The notes under the pieces: model-generated
Database searches by the model: none
The model's input: only the letters and a program-made list of their open reading frames with translations
Told to the model about the DNA's origin: nothing
Assembly: GCF_001999965.1 (NCBI RefSeq)
Contig: NZ_CP019646.1
Coordinates: 3,100,001-3,164,000 of the forward strand
Reading direction: 5' to 3'
Length of the DNA stretch: 64,000 nt
From: Limihaloglobus sulfuriphilus
GTDB taxonomy: Bacteria; Planctomycetota; Phycisphaerae; Sedimentisphaerales; Sedimentisphaeraceae
Position numbers and translations under genes: made by a program
Shown: in pieces, positions 1 through 8,533 of the stretch
Layout: each line of letters opens with the position of its first letter
How positions within the stretch are numbered: position 1 is the first letter of the stretch

Positions 1-181
1 GACGATCCTGGGGTTTTGGGTTGTCAACCGTTATCTGATTATCTTCCACAGCGAGATCAACCGAAGAATCTAACTTCATCTCAAGGCTGCCTTTGGGTCC
101 AGAGACCTTGAGCTTGCCGCCGCTTGTTTCTACTTTTACCCCTGCGGGGATTTCTATTGGTTTTTTACCTATTCGACTCAT
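1..181 (-). CDS. rplF: 50S ribosomal protein L6 (partial, C-terminus beyond window)
   Basis: Reading the minus strand from the ATG at 181 gives the L6 N-terminus MSRIGKKPIEIPAGVKV, followed by the typical KVSGPKGSL segment. About 60 residues are visible before the left edge. L6 binds 23S rRNA near the factor-binding site. The gene starts 1 nt after the rpsH stop, which is the normal spc order (S14, S8, L6). Confidence 0.96.
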   Translation of the reverse strand, partial: MSRIGKKPIEIPAGVKVETSGGKLKVSGPKGSLEMKLDSSVDLAVEDNQITVDNPKPQDR

Positions 182-182
182 A

Positions 183-581
183 TCAGCTCACCGAACAAAG
201 AATTTCGCCGCCTATGTTCTGTTCACGGCATTGTCTGTCGCTCATTACACCACGGTTAGTGGTAACTATGTTGATGCCAAGACCGCCTAAGACCTTTGGC
301 ATATCCTCGACATTGCTGTAAACACGTTTTCCAGGTGTGCTGACGCGCGATATATCTGTAATTGCCTGCCCGCCGTCGGGGGTGTATTTCAGCATAACGC
401 GTATCAGGCCCTGTTTGCCGTCATCGATTATATCGAAATCTACGATATAACCCTCTTCCTTAAGAACAGTGGCAACACCCTTGCATACTTTCGAGCTCTT
501 AACCATTACCTGGCTTTTGCGCGTGCTCGAGGCGTTGCGTATTCTTGTCAGCATATCTGCGATTGGATCATTTAAACTCAT
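183..581 (-). CDS. rpsH: 30S ribosomal protein S8
   Basis: The 132-residue product begins MSLNDPIADMLTRIRNA, the S8 signature start, and ends in the conserved block around GVMSDRQCREQNIGGE, with RENIGG-like changes typical of divergent phyla. S8 binds the central domain of 16S rRNA; in E. coli it also represses the spc operon. It sits between rpsN and rplF with no room for other genes. Confidence 0.97.
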   Translation of the reverse strand: MSLNDPIADMLTRIRNASSTRKSQVMVKSSKVCKGVATVLKEEGYIVDFDIIDDGKQGLIRVMLKYTPDGGQAITDISRVSTPGKRVYSNVEDMPKVLGGLGINIVTTNRGVMSDRQCREQNIGGEILCSVS

Positions 582-632
582 TAAAAGCTCCGATAGTATC
601 TTACTTTTGCTATTCTTTCAGCAAGGACAGGC

Positions 633-818
633 TTACCAGCTTGCCTTCTTGACACCCGGTATTTTACCTTCGTTCGCCATTGTCCTGAAACAAATTCGGC
701 AAACTCTGAACTTGCGGTACACCGCTCGGGACCGCCCGCAAAGCTCACATCTGGTATAGCCGCGTACTTTGAATTTGGGAGTTTTTCTCGCCTTATTTTC
801 CAGTGCCGTTGTTGACAT
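633..818 (-). CDS. rpsN: 30S ribosomal protein S14, zinc-binding type
   Basis: This 61-residue protein has two CxxC pairs, CELCGR and CRICFR, which mark the short zinc-ribbon (type Z) S14. The C-terminal [11 protein letters not shown] is also diagnostic. It lies in the usual place between rplE and rpsH and assembles into the 30S head. Confidence 0.96.
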   Translation of the reverse strand: MSTTALENKARKTPKFKVRGYTRCELCGRSRAVYRKFRVCRICFRTMANEGKIPGVKKASW

Positions 819-837
819 TAATCAGCTCCGTCCTGTC

Positions 838-1377
838 TTAGTTTTTAAATGGCATTCCGAACAAGCGAAGCATCTCAAGCGATTCCTCGTTCGTATTTGC
901 CGTTGTAACAACACAAATATTCATACCCTGCGGTGCGGTTATCCTGGCAGAGTCAATCTCAGGGAATATAGACTGTTCACTGAAACCTATTGCATAGTTG
1001 CCGCGACCGTCAAAGCTCTTGGTAGAGAGCCCGCGAAAGTCTTTTACACGCGGTATCGCAAGGTTAATAAGACGGTCGAGAAACTCGTACATCCGCTCGC
1101 CGCGAAGTGTAACCTTGAGACCGATCGGCTCATCCTCACGCAGTTTGAAGTTAGAGACGCTGACTTTGGCCTTGCAGACCAGCGGCTTCTGGCCGGTTAT
1201 CAGCGTTATATCTTCTGTAGCTGTTTCGAGGAACTTTTTGTCCTGAATTGCCTTGCCTACACCCATAGATACTACGATCTTTTCGACACGCGGTATCGCC
1301 ATTGGGCTTTTGTAGTCAAACTTCTCCTGCAGGGCAGGAACTATATTACTTTTATATACATCTCTTAAACGAGCCAT
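838..1377 (-). CDS. rplE: 50S ribosomal protein L5
   Basis: The 179-residue product matches L5 over its full usual length, with PRVEKIVVSMGVGKA near the N-terminus and a late GMNICVVTTANTNEE block. L5 binds 5S rRNA and contacts the P-site tRNA. It follows rplX by 17 nt in a tightly packed operon. Confidence 0.96.
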   Translation of the reverse strand: MARLRDVYKSNIVPALQEKFDYKSPMAIPRVEKIVVSMGVGKAIQDKKFLETATEDITLITGQKPLVCKAKVSVSNFKLREDEPIGLKVTLRGERMYEFLDRLINLAIPRVKDFRGLSTKSFDGRGNYAIGFSEQSIFPEIDSARITAPQGMNICVVTTANTNEESLEMLRLFGMPFKN

Positions 1378-1394
1378 TAGAACACCTTAGAGCT

Positions 1395-1733
1395 TTATTT
1401 CTTAACAGCTTTCTTTAATGTACCGATCACAGTTCCGTCGCTTGCTACACGCTGCTTCTCACCGTTGTCGGTAAACTTTATTTTCACACGAGTGCCCTTG
1501 CCGGTCTTGGGATTAACCGGAAGAACGTTGCTTACATGCAGGGGCTGTTCAACATGAATCTGGCCGCCCTGCGGATAACGCTGCGAGGGGCGTACATGCT
1601 TGGTGACTATATTAACACCAGCTACTACGCACCTGCGGCCGTCATCAAGGACTTCGATAACCTTGCCGGTTTTACCCTTGTCGTCGCCGGTAATAACCTG
1701 CACAGTATCATTTTTTCTTATATGTCTTGCCAT
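1395..1733 (-). CDS. rplX: 50S ribosomal protein L24
   Basis: The protein has the KOW motif expected of L24 (IRKNDTVQVITGDDKGKTGK, residues 5-24) in a 112-residue chain of normal length. L24 is an assembly-initiating protein of the 50S subunit. The gap to rplN (58 nt) holds short TTAATTC/CTAATTC-type repeats similar to those at 25087-25163. Confidence 0.96.
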   Translation of the reverse strand: MARHIRKNDTVQVITGDDKGKTGKVIEVLDDGRRCVVAGVNIVTKHVRPSQRYPQGGQIHVEQPLHVSNVLPVNPKTGKGTRVKIKFTDNGEKQRVASDGTVIGTLKKAVKK

Positions 1734-1791
1734 GATTTTCTCGATTATATGGAGTTAGAATTCTTAATTCCTAATTCGCAATTCTTTATTG

Positions 1792-2181
1792 TTATACAAC
1801 TTCACTTGCAAGAGAGATAATCTTCATAAAGTTCTTCTCACGAAGCTCTCTTGCCACAGCACCGAAAATACGGGTGCCGATAGGATTGTTCTCGGCGTCT
1901 ATCATCACTGCCGCATTGCTGTCGAAGCGTACATAACTGCCGTCAGGACGTTTGACGGGGGCTTTTGTCCGGACGATAACGCATTTATATACCTTCTTGG
2001 TGTCAAGCTGACAGTTGGGAAGGTTCTTTTTGATCGCTACAGTAACGATGTCACCCACACCCGCGGTAGGACGCGTATCCTTACCTGTGCGAGAACCGCT
2101 GTGGCCGATCACCTTGATGCACTGTGCCGTTTTAACACCGCTGTTATCAGCGATCTTTAACATGGTTTCCTGCTGTATCAC
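1792..2181 (-). CDS. rplN: 50S ribosomal protein L14
   Basis: The start MIQQETMLKIADNSG is the hallmark of L14, and VGDIVTVAIKK and the late GTRIFGAVARELR are the conserved core and C-terminal blocks. It is 129 residues, slightly longer than the usual 122. It binds 23S rRNA near bridge B8 and lies between rpsQ and rplX as in most bacteria. Confidence 0.97.
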   Translation of the reverse strand: MIQQETMLKIADNSGVKTAQCIKVIGHSGSRTGKDTRPTAGVGDIVTVAIKKNLPNCQLDTKKVYKCVIVRTKAPVKRPDGSYVRFDSNAAVMIDAENNPIGTRIFGAVARELREKNFMKIISLASEVV

Positions 2182-2201
2182 GTCTATATCCTCTATTATT
2201 T

Positions 2202-2465
2202 TTACTTAATGACTGCTTCTTCAAGTACCTGAATCAGACGCCAGCTGATTGTCTTGCTGATAGGACGGCATTCGGTGATCTCAACAAGGTCGCCGACTTT
2301 GGCAACGTTTTTAGGATCATGAACGCCCAGTTTTGTGCGTCTGTTGATATATTTTCCGTAAAGAGGGTGTTTGACCTTGTATTCGATCATAACACGGATA
2401 CTCTTATCGCCGCTGCGGCTGACTACTTTGCCGCGCCTTGTTTTCATAACTTTGCTATTTTCCAT
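2202..2465 (-). CDS. rpsQ: 30S ribosomal protein S17
   Basis: The 87-residue protein carries the S17 pattern [16 protein letters not shown] followed by HPLYGKY and the C-terminal [17 protein letters not shown]. The ATG overlaps the rpmC stop by one base (TAATG), suggesting translational coupling. S17 is a primary binder of 16S rRNA. Confidence 0.96.
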   Translation of the reverse strand: MENSKVMKTRRGKVVSRSGDKSIRVMIEYKVKHPLYGKYINRRTKLGVHDPKNVAKVGDLVEITECRPISKTISWRLIQVLEEAVIK

Positions 2466-2659
2466 TAGTTACCAGACCTTTTTTCATTAAGAACGGTTTT
2501 CATTCTGGCAATATCTTTGCGACAGTTTTTTATTGCATGGCTGTTTTCGTTTTTCTCGGTTACATTCTGGCACCGAAGCTCAAACAGCTTTTTTTGCATT
2601 TCCTGCAGTTTTACCTGCATGTCTTCTTGTTTCATTTCTCGTATTTCAGAAGGTTTCAT
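2465..2659 (-). CDS. rpmC: 50S ribosomal protein L29
   Basis: L29 is recognised by [15 protein letters not shown] at the start and the paired-helix segment [14 protein letters not shown]. An upstream ATG at 2710 is open but would overlap rplP by 37 nt. The start at 2659 gives a normal 64-residue L29, 14 nt after the rplP stop, with AGGGAT upstream. L29 lies at the peptide-exit tunnel. Confidence 0.93.
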   Translation of the reverse strand: MKPSEIREMKQEDMQVKLQEMQKKLFELRCQNVTEKNENSHAIKNCRKDIARMKTVLNEKRSGN

Positions 2660-2673
2660 ATTTATCGATATCC

Positions 2674-3096
2674 CTATGCTATAGAGTGTCTTCTTGTAGT
2701 GAACCTGCATCTAATCGGCAGTTTCGCCGCTACACGTGCCATAGCACCGCGTGCTATATCCTCTGGAACGCCGCCGATCTCAAACATCACGGTACCCGGT
2801 TTTACACAGGCAACCCAGCCTTCGATCTCACCCTTACCCTTACCCATACGGGTTTCAAGGGGGGTAGAAGTATAAGACTTATGAGGGAATATACGGATAT
2901 ATACCTTGCCTTCCCTGCGGAGGAAGTGCGTTGCCGCGACACGGCCGGCCTCTATCTGGCGGGCTGTTATCCAGGACGTTCCCAGGCTTTGAAGGCCGAA
3001 ATCTCCAAACGCTACATAATTGCAGCGGCTGGCATTGCCCTTCATTTTACCTCTTTGATGTTTACGATATTTAACTCTTTTAGGCATTAAAGCCAT
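2674..3096 (-). CDS. rplP: 50S ribosomal protein L16
   Basis: [17 protein letters not shown] at the N-terminus and [17 protein letters not shown] in the middle are diagnostic of L16. At 140 residues it has the usual length. It helps shape the A-site region of the 50S subunit. Either MALMPKRV (used here) or the inner MPKRV could be the true start. Confidence 0.96.
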   Translation of the reverse strand: MALMPKRVKYRKHQRGKMKGNASRCNYVAFGDFGLQSLGTSWITARQIEAGRVAATHFLRREGKVYIRIFPHKSYTSTPLETRMGKGKGEIEGWVACVKPGTVMFEIGGVPEDIARGAMARVAAKLPIRCRFTTRRHSIA

Positions 3097-3125
3097 GGTA
3101 TTACCTCTTTTATAAAGTAATCAAA

Positions 3126-3875
3126 TTAATTATTACTCTTATTTCCGCCTTGGAAATCACGGCCGCCGCCTTTACGCTGACGCCGCGGTCCGCCCTTGCG
3201 GCCGCCTCGCTGGGGACGTGCCTGGGGCTGGATTTCCTCGCCGAATTTGCCCTTATAGATCCAAACCTTAACACCTATCGCTCCGTAAGTAGTGAAGCTG
3301 GTGCTTGATGCGTAATCAACATTGGCATCAAGAGTCTGGAGCGGAATGCTGCCGAGCTTCTGAGTTTCGCGGCGTGCCATCTCAGCACCGCCGAGCCGCC
3401 CTGAGCACATGATTTTGCATCCGAGGGCTCCGGAGTTCATAATATTTTCACACTGCATTTTCATAACGCGGCGGAAAGGTGCACGGCGCTGGAACTGCTG
3501 GGCAATCCCGTCTGCCACGAGTTTGGCGTCGAGATTGGGATCGGCAATTTCGACAACGTTGACGTTTACCTTGCGGTCGATGAGCTCTTCGAGCTGCTCA
3601 CGCAGTACGTCAACCTCAGCCCCCTTGGGGCCGATAACCATACCGGGCCGGCCGGTATGAAGGATAACCTTGACCTCGTTACGTGTACGCGCTATCTCAA
3701 TCTTGGATACCGCTGCGTAAGGCGGCTGCTGGTTGAACTTTTTATCTACAAAATCGCGAACTTTTTTATCCTCTACCAGGAATTCACCATAGTTTGCCTT
3801 CGGGGCATACCAGGTACTCTGCCAGTCGAGTGTTATTCCAGTTCTAAAGCCTATTGGAGAAGTCTTTTGACCCAT
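3126..3875 (-). CDS. rpsC: 30S ribosomal protein S3
   Basis: The protein starts MGQKTSPIGFRTGI as S3 does and contains the KH-domain GRPGMVIGPKGAEVDVL (about residues 77-93). The C-terminus after residue ~220 is a basic Gly/Arg-rich tail (RPQRGGRKGGPRRQRKGGG), longer than in E. coli. S3 lies at the mRNA entry site and takes part in mRNA unwinding. Confidence 0.96.
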   Translation of the reverse strand: MGQKTSPIGFRTGITLDWQSTWYAPKANYGEFLVEDKKVRDFVDKKFNQQPPYAAVSKIEIARTRNEVKVILHTGRPGMVIGPKGAEVDVLREQLEELIDRKVNVNVVEIADPNLDAKLVADGIAQQFQRRAPFRRVMKMQCENIMNSGALGCKIMCSGRLGGAEMARRETQKLGSIPLQTLDANVDYASSTSFTTYGAIGVKVWIYKGKFGEEIQPQARPQRGGRKGGPRRQRKGGGRDFQGGNKSNN

Positions 3876-3887
3876 CAGCTAAATTCC

Positions 3888-4436
3888 TTAATTCTCTGCA
3901 ACTGTTACAATAATATGGCTTGCCTGTTTGCGTATAGGATGAGCGCGGCCTCTGTCCTTGGCAATCCAGCCTTTCGTTCCGATACGTCTTCCGGCGCCGT
4001 CAATACGTGCCTCGGAGACATAAAGCCTCTCTACATCGGCTTCCTGCTCGTCGGCGTTGGAAATCGCTGTTTCAAGCACCTTGCGAACCATTTCCGCGGA
4101 ACGCTTTGGGGTGAACTTGAGTGTATCAAGTGCATCCTGAGCGGTGCGTCCGGCAATCAGCCTGGCTACCAGCCTGGCCTTTGTCGGCGAGGTTGGTGCG
4201 TACTTATGACGCGAGCTCCATTGGCTTATAGCGTTTACAGAAACATGAAGTCCCCGGGCCAGAGCCTCGATATCCTCGCTGGTTGGCATCGGTTTATAAA
4301 GGCAGTTCTGCCAGTTTTTAACCGCTGCCAAAGCCTGTTTTTCAGTTCGGCCGCCGATACGCACCATCTCCGCAAGCTCTTGCGAGCTTACACCGTTGGT
4401 ACGGGCATATTCTTTTAGTTTTATTCCGTTTAACAT
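3888..4436 (-). CDS. rplV: 50S ribosomal protein L22 with N-terminal HTH-like extension
   Basis: Residues ~75-182 are an ordinary L22 (SRHKYAPTSPTKARLVARL, then the IAKDRGRAHPIRKQASHI loop that lines the exit tunnel). Before this is an extra stretch of about 72 residues. It starts IKLKEYARTNGVSSQELAEM, and after a linker reads EDIEALARGLHVSVNAISQW, which resembles a helix-turn-helix of the XRE kind. L22 is normally about 110-120 residues. The extension has no internal stop, its codon use looks like the rest, and spacing to rpsS (32 nt) is normal, so it is probably translated. A shorter start inside the gene cannot be excluded, but no in-frame ATG lies near residue 75. Confidence 0.93.
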   Translation of the reverse strand: MLNGIKLKEYARTNGVSSQELAEMVRIGGRTEKQALAAVKNWQNCLYKPMPTSEDIEALARGLHVSVNAISQWSSRHKYAPTSPTKARLVARLIAGRTAQDALDTLKFTPKRSAEMVRKVLETAISNADEQEADVERLYVSEARIDGAGRRIGTKGWIAKDRGRAHPIRKQASHIIVTVAEN

Positions 4437-4468
4437 GTTTTATAATCCTGAAGTTTTATCTTCTGCAA

Positions 4469-4732
4469 TTACTTACTGCCGGAGTGGCCTTTGAAGGTTC
4501 TGGTCACCGAGAATTCGCCGAGTTTATGGCCTACCATATCCTCGGTTACGAATACCTTATGAAACATCCTTCCGTTGTGAACCAGGAACGTAAATCCCAC
4601 AAACTCCGGAATTATGGTGCTTCGCCTTGACCATGTCTTTATCGGATTCTTTGATCCGCTATCAAGCTGGTTAGCTACCTTTTTTAGTAGTTTCTCATCT
4701 ACAAATGGGCCTTTTTTAAGCGATCTTCCCAT
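4469..4732 (-). CDS. rpsS: 30S ribosomal protein S19
   Basis: [19 protein letters not shown] and the C-terminal [18 protein letters not shown] identify S19, 87 residues long. It forms part of the 30S head near the A site and lies between rplB and rplV in the standard S10 order. Confidence 0.97.
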   Translation of the reverse strand: MGRSLKKGPFVDEKLLKKVANQLDSGSKNPIKTWSRRSTIIPEFVGFTFLVHNGRMFHKVFVTEDMVGHKLGEFSVTRTFKGHSGSK

Positions 4733-4754
4733 GTATAAAGTCCTGTCGGTTGAA

Positions 4755-5609
4755 TTACAATACTAACTGTTGACCACGATTATTCTTACGACGCCGTATT
4801 ATTCGCCTGCTGCTCGCCTTGCGTTTACTACGTGTCTTTCCGCCCTTAGCCGGCACACCGGTTGGAGAACAGGGGTGACGTCCGCCGTTACTGCGGCCCT
4901 CACCACCGCCCATCGGGTGGGCTACGGGGTTCATCGCCTTGCCGCGTACGTGCGGACGACGGCCCATGTGGCGTTTGCGGCCGGCCTTGCCGATGCTGAC
5001 ATTCTGATAATCAGAATTGCCGAGCTGGCCTATCGTGGCACGGCACTCAACGCGTATCATACGCATTTCGCCGCTGGGCATGATTAGTGTCGCCCAGCCG
5101 CCCTCACGGGCAAGCAAACGGGCACAACCTCCGGCTGAGCGGGCCAACTTGCCCCCCTGGCCGGGATTCATTTCTATATTGTGAACCTCTACTCCGAGAG
5201 GGATTGAGGCCAAAGGCATTGCGTTGCCAACAACAGGCTCTACCTTGCTGCCGCTGACTATCTTTGAGCCTATTCCAAGTCCCTCAGGGGCAAGGATATA
5301 ACGCTTCTCACCGTCGCCGTACTCTACAAGAGAGATAAAGCAGTTGCGGTTTGGATCGTATTCTATCGTCTTGACTGTCGCGGAACTGTCATCCTTGTCA
5401 CGCCTGAAGTCTATTACGCGATAGATCTTTCTCGCTCCGCCGCCGCGAAAACGCACCGTTGTTTTACCGTGGTGGTTTCTGCCGCCGGTCTTTTTGATAC
5501 GTTTACAAAGTGTCTTTTCGGGTGTATCGGTTGTCAGAATCGACCTGTAATCAATTACTGAGCTGTTTCTCCGACCCGGACTCGTTGGTTTGTATATCTT
5601 AATAGCCAT
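4755..5609 (-). CDS. rplB: 50S ribosomal protein L2
   Basis: At 284 residues it shows [17 protein letters not shown] at the start, [18 protein letters not shown] in the RNA-binding core and the loop [16 protein letters not shown] near the peptidyl transferase centre (about residues 231-246). L2 is needed for subunit joining and peptide-bond formation. Confidence 0.98.
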   Translation of the reverse strand: MAIKIYKPTSPGRRNSSVIDYRSILTTDTPEKTLCKRIKKTGGRNHHGKTTVRFRGGGARKIYRVIDFRRDKDDSSATVKTIEYDPNRNCFISLVEYGDGEKRYILAPEGLGIGSKIVSGSKVEPVVGNAMPLASIPLGVEVHNIEMNPGQGGKLARSAGGCARLLAREGGWATLIMPSGEMRMIRVECRATIGQLGNSDYQNVSIGKAGRKRHMGRRPHVRGKAMNPVAHPMGGGEGRSNGGRHPCSPTGVPAKGGKTRSKRKASSRRIIRRRKNNRGQQLVL

Positions 5610-5627
5610 CTTAAATTCGCCTGCAAA

Positions 5628-5906
5628 TTAGTATAGATCTATACGATGATTCTCACTGAGAACGACAACTGCTTTTTTCCACATATCCGTCCTGCCGAAG
5701 TTACGTCCGCGGCGGCGGGGTTTGCCTTTGTAGTTCATGGTTCGAACGTCGATAACCTTTACATCATAAAGTTTTTCAACCGCGTTCTTGATCTGTATCT
5801 TATTAGCCTTGGTGTTTACCTTAAAAGCATAAGCATTGCGTGTATTGGCAAAATGCATACTCTGTTCGGTTATTACCGGCCTTACTATTATATTGCTGTT
5901 ATCCAC
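5628..5906 (-). CDS. rplW: 50S ribosomal protein L23
   Basis: The 92-residue protein has the L23 features IIVRPVITEQSM at the start, the central NKIQIKNAVEKLYDVKV, and GKPRRRGRNFGRTDMWKKA near the end. It is a docking site for trigger factor and SRP at the exit tunnel. It lies between rplD and rplB. Confidence 0.96.
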   Translation of the reverse strand: MDNSNIIVRPVITEQSMHFANTRNAYAFKVNTKANKIQIKNAVEKLYDVKVIDVRTMNYKGKPRRRGRNFGRTDMWKKAVVVLSENHRIDLY

Positions 5907-5938
5907 TTTAGTACCTTACTTTCGTGTTTACCTTAGTG

Positions 5939-6568
5939 TTATGCTGACTGCCTGGCGGCAAGCAGTTTCTCAAAGGCCTCTTTGGTAATGACCAGTTTCT
6001 GCTTGTTAAGAACATCGCCGGCATTCAGGTCTGAAACAACTGACACGTCAACCTTATATATATTTCTCGCTGAGAGATAAACGTTTTTGTCGTTTTCCTT
6101 GACTGTCAGCAGACAGCCGCGGTTCACGTCGAGATTCTTCAGGATAGAAGCCATCTCTTTTGTCTTTGGAGCGTCAAAAGAGAGCTCATCGACAACTACT
6201 ACACTCTGGCTGCTCATTTTTGCCAGAAGTGCCGAATCAAGAGCCAGACGCCTCATCTTCCTGTTCATGTCCTTGCCGAAATCGCGGGCACGCTTGGCAA
6301 ACGCCACACCGCCGCCGACACGCTTGTGGGTGCGGCTTGCACCGACACGTGCGTTACCGGTACCCTTCTGCCGGAACAGCTTGCGGGTAGAACCGGCGAC
6401 CATGCCGCGGCTTTTAGTAGCGGCGGTGCCGACACGCTTGTTCGCATGATACATTACAAGAGCCTGCTTGAGAAGAGCGTGGCGTACCTCGCCGCCGAAG
6501 AGCGACTCATCGACCTGGATCTTCTCGATCTCTTTACCTTCTTTATTATATACTGCTACGTCTATCAT
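5939..6568 (-). CDS. rplD: 50S ribosomal protein L4
   Basis: This 209-residue L4 contains the tunnel loop RKLFRQKGTGNARVGASRT, with GGGVAFAKRARDF just after. In gammaproteobacteria L4 also represses the S10 operon by binding its leader; whether that happens here is unknown, although a structured leader exists at 7601-7861. Confidence 0.96.
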   Translation of the reverse strand: MIDVAVYNKEGKEIEKIQVDESLFGGEVRHALLKQALVMYHANKRVGTAATKSRGMVAGSTRKLFRQKGTGNARVGASRTHKRVGGGVAFAKRARDFGKDMNRKMRRLALDSALLAKMSSQSVVVVDELSFDAPKTKEMASILKNLDVNRGCLLTVKENDKNVYLSARNIYKVDVSVVSDLNAGDVLNKQKLVITKEAFEKLLAARQSA

Positions 6569-6593
6569 TTTGCAAAATCCGTGCTAAATATAT

Positions 6594-7235
6594 TTACTTC
6601 TTGCTCGCCTTGACGATTACATATCCGCCTGACGGGCCTGCCACGGCACCCTTGACAACGATAAGATTCTTTTCGTTATCAACTGAGATCACCTCGTGGT
6701 TTTTGGTGGTAACACGTGTGTTACCCATGTGCCCGCCCATGCGTTTACCTTTTTTGACGTTACCGCCGTGACCGGCATCACTGGCATGACTGGCGATAGA
6801 ACCCGGGGCACGGTGCTTACGTTCGGTACCGTGTGTAGCGGGAAAACCGCCGAATCCGTGCCGTTTCATTACACCGGCAAAACCGCGGCCCTTGCTCGTG
6901 CCGACAACATCAACTGAACTTATATCAGAAAAAACATCAACGCCGATCTCGTCGCCGAGTTCAACATTGATGTCACTGTCTGAATTTACGCGCATCTCGC
7001 GCACAAAACGTTTAGGATTGGTACTTGCTTTTTCAGCATGGCCGATAGCCGGCTTTTTCTGGCGGGATGATTTAATATCGTCATACCCAAGCTGAACAGC
7101 ACTGTAACCATCTGTATCTTCTGTCTTTATCTGAGTAACAACACAAGGGCCGGCCTGTATCACCGTTACCGGCTTGATACGACCTTCGTCATATACCTGT
7201 GTCATTCCAATTTTTTTTCCAAGCAGCATTGCCAT
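6594..7235 (-). CDS. rplC: 50S ribosomal protein L3
   Basis: L3 is shown by MAMLLGKKIGMTQVYDEG and by the central HGFGGFPATHGTERKHRAPG loop that reaches the peptidyl transferase centre. The frame is open up to 7256, but the ATG at 7235 has AAGGA at good spacing and gives the canonical N-terminus, so that start was used. Confidence 0.95.
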   Translation of the reverse strand: MAMLLGKKIGMTQVYDEGRIKPVTVIQAGPCVVTQIKTEDTDGYSAVQLGYDDIKSSRQKKPAIGHAEKASTNPKRFVREMRVNSDSDINVELGDEIGVDVFSDISSVDVVGTSKGRGFAGVMKRHGFGGFPATHGTERKHRAPGSIASHASDAGHGGNVKKGKRMGGHMGNTRVTTKNHEVISVDNEKNLIVVKGAVAGPSGGYVIVKASKK

Positions 7236-7288
7236 TTTTATGTCCTTCTTATTCACTTAAAGCTTCAAAGCAGGGTTATCAAAAGTTA

Positions 7289-7600
7289 TCAGGCCTTGAT
7301 CTTTACGAATACGCCGGCCGGTACAACGAGTTTGTTAAGAGCCTCGACAGTGCGGGCGTTAGCCTCGAAGATATCGATGAGTCTCTTGTGCGTCCTGAGC
7401 TCAAACTGCTCACGGGACTTCTTGTTGACGTGAGGACTACGCAGAACTGTGTAGCGCTCGATTCGGGTCGGAAGCGGAACCGGGCCGCTCACACGTGCAT
7501 TTGTCCGGCGGGCCTGCTCCACAATTTCTTTCGCTGATGAGTCCAGCGACTTGTGGTCGTAAGCTTCCATTCTTATTCTGATTTTTTCAGCTTCAGCCAT
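7289..7600 (-). CDS. rpsJ: 30S ribosomal protein S10
   Basis: The 103-residue protein includes [40 protein letters not shown] and [15 protein letters not shown], all classic S10. The ATG is preceded by AGGAACAAAT. It is the first gene of the S10-spc operon here; no tuf or fusA is seen upstream. S10 can also act with NusB in antitermination. Confidence 0.97.
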   Translation of the reverse strand: MAEAEKIRIRMEAYDHKSLDSSAKEIVEQARRTNARVSGPVPLPTRIERYTVLRSPHVNKKSREQFELRTHKRLIDIFEANARTVEALNKLVVPAGVFVKIKA

Positions 7601-7861
7601 ATTTGTTCCTGTTTTTATAGCTATTACTAAACTAACATTGCTATTAACAAGGCAGTTTTATTAAGTCTTTTCTGTACTCTGCTAAGGCAAACTCCAAAAA
7701 AAGTTATAACAGAAAAACTGCCTCACAAAACCTTTGGGGACGATTCGACAGGATTACGAGCATTGCGGTATAATGATATACTGCAAACATTTACAACGTT
7801 TTTGCTCGTGGTCCCACTCGAAACGCGTCGCTGTGCAACGCTCGCTCCGACCAGTTTAGAG
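7601..7861 (-). promoter_or_regulatory. Structured 5' leader of the S10 operon
   Basis: The predicted transcript from the promoter at 7868-7895 has about 260 nt before rpsJ. It can fold into a three-part arm: GGGAC (7737-7741) with GTCCC (7811-7815), ACGAGC (7756-7761) with GCTCGT (7804-7809), and an apical 8-bp hairpin with an ATGA loop at 7765-7784. Nearer the gene, AAAAACTGCCT (7713-7723) is complementary either to AGGCAGTTTT (7650-7659) or, more briefly, to AGGCA (7685-7689), so two alternative folds are possible. Autoregulation by a ribosomal protein is an inference from position. Confidence 0.5.
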
Positions 7862-7867
7862 TCACAA

Positions 7868-7895
7868 ATCATACAGTGATTGATATTTAAGTCAA
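7868..7895 (-). promoter_or_regulatory. Sigma70-type promoter of the S10 operon
   Basis: On the minus strand TTGACT (7895-7890) and TATGAT (7873-7868) are separated by 16 bp, close to the consensus. It is the best promoter upstream of rpsJ and places transcription start near 7861. A second weaker candidate (TTGTAA/TATACC) lies inside the leader. Confidence 0.6.
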
Positions 7896-8078
7896 GCAAT
7901 TAGAAGAAAAAAAATTATTTTTCTGATTATTGTTTACAATCATTAGACCTGCCTACACAGGCAATACCACCATATATAGTAGATTTTATAACAATAAAAA
8001 TAGGATAAGCCCTAAATAACCCGCAAAAATTATAACAAAAAAAATTTCCCCGCCGACCGCCACCAGCCCCGCAACATC

Positions 8079-8241
8079 AGAGCCGCGACAGTAATGGAGC
8101 GGTTATACAAAATCACCGTACCACGCAAAAACACCAGAATAACCGCAGGCAACATTAAACGGTAAAAACTACATACAGTTATTCGCCTGCCGACCCCGCG
8201 ACGGGTTGCCGGCATTACCGCTCATTCACATTCGCGGCTCG
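8079..8241. repeat. 163-bp terminal-inverted-repeat element, copy 1 (MITE-like)
   Basis: It begins AGAGCCGCGACAGTAATGG and ends with the imperfect complement (CCGCTCATTCACATTCGCGG). The terminal inverted repeats are about 25 bp and no ORF is carried. Copy 2 at 8281-8443 is nearly identical throughout. A third element at 45272-45435 has the same ends and length but a different interior. Confidence 0.75.
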
Positions 8242-8280
8242 GATTGTCACGAAACACACCATCTAACCCTGCGTAACGTC

Positions 8281-8443
8281 AGAGCCGCGACAGTTATGGA
8301 GCGGTTATACAAAATCACCGTACCACGCAAAAAACACCTGAATAAACGCAGGCAACATTAAACGGTAAAAACTACATACTGTTATTCGTCTGCCAATCCC
8401 GCGACGGGTTGCCGGCGTTACCGCTCATTCACATTCGCGGCTC
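8281..8443. repeat. 163-bp terminal-inverted-repeat element, copy 2 (MITE-like)
   Basis: It is a direct repeat of copy 1 in the same orientation, 39 bp further on, with scattered substitutions and single-base length changes. The shared interior includes GGAGCGGTTATACAAAATC and CATTAAACGGTAAAAACTAC. It lies between the S10 leader and the terminator of the metallo-hydrolase gene. Confidence 0.75.
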
Positions 8444-8462
8444 GGATTGCAGCAAATGCGCG

Positions 8463-8514
8463 AAAAAATACCCGGTCAGAGTTCTGGAACATGCCGGAAC
8501 CGCCGCCGGGTATA
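8463..8514 (-). terminator. Intrinsic terminator after the MBL-rhodanese gene
   Basis: On the minus strand ATACCCGG and CCGGGTAT pair across a 30-nt loop that itself contains a TTCCGG/TTCCAGAA-type inner stem, and are followed by a T6 run. It lies 19 bp downstream of the stop at 8534. Confidence 0.7.
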
Positions 8515-8533
8515 TTTAATCGTTTTTCAGAGC

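Noticed and set aside
7736-7816. Possible tmRNA 5' end on plus (GGGGACGATTCGACAGG)
   Set aside because: The first bases resemble a tmRNA start, but a tag reading frame and a tRNA-like 3' end are missing, and the stretch is better explained as paired arms of the S10 leader read on minus.
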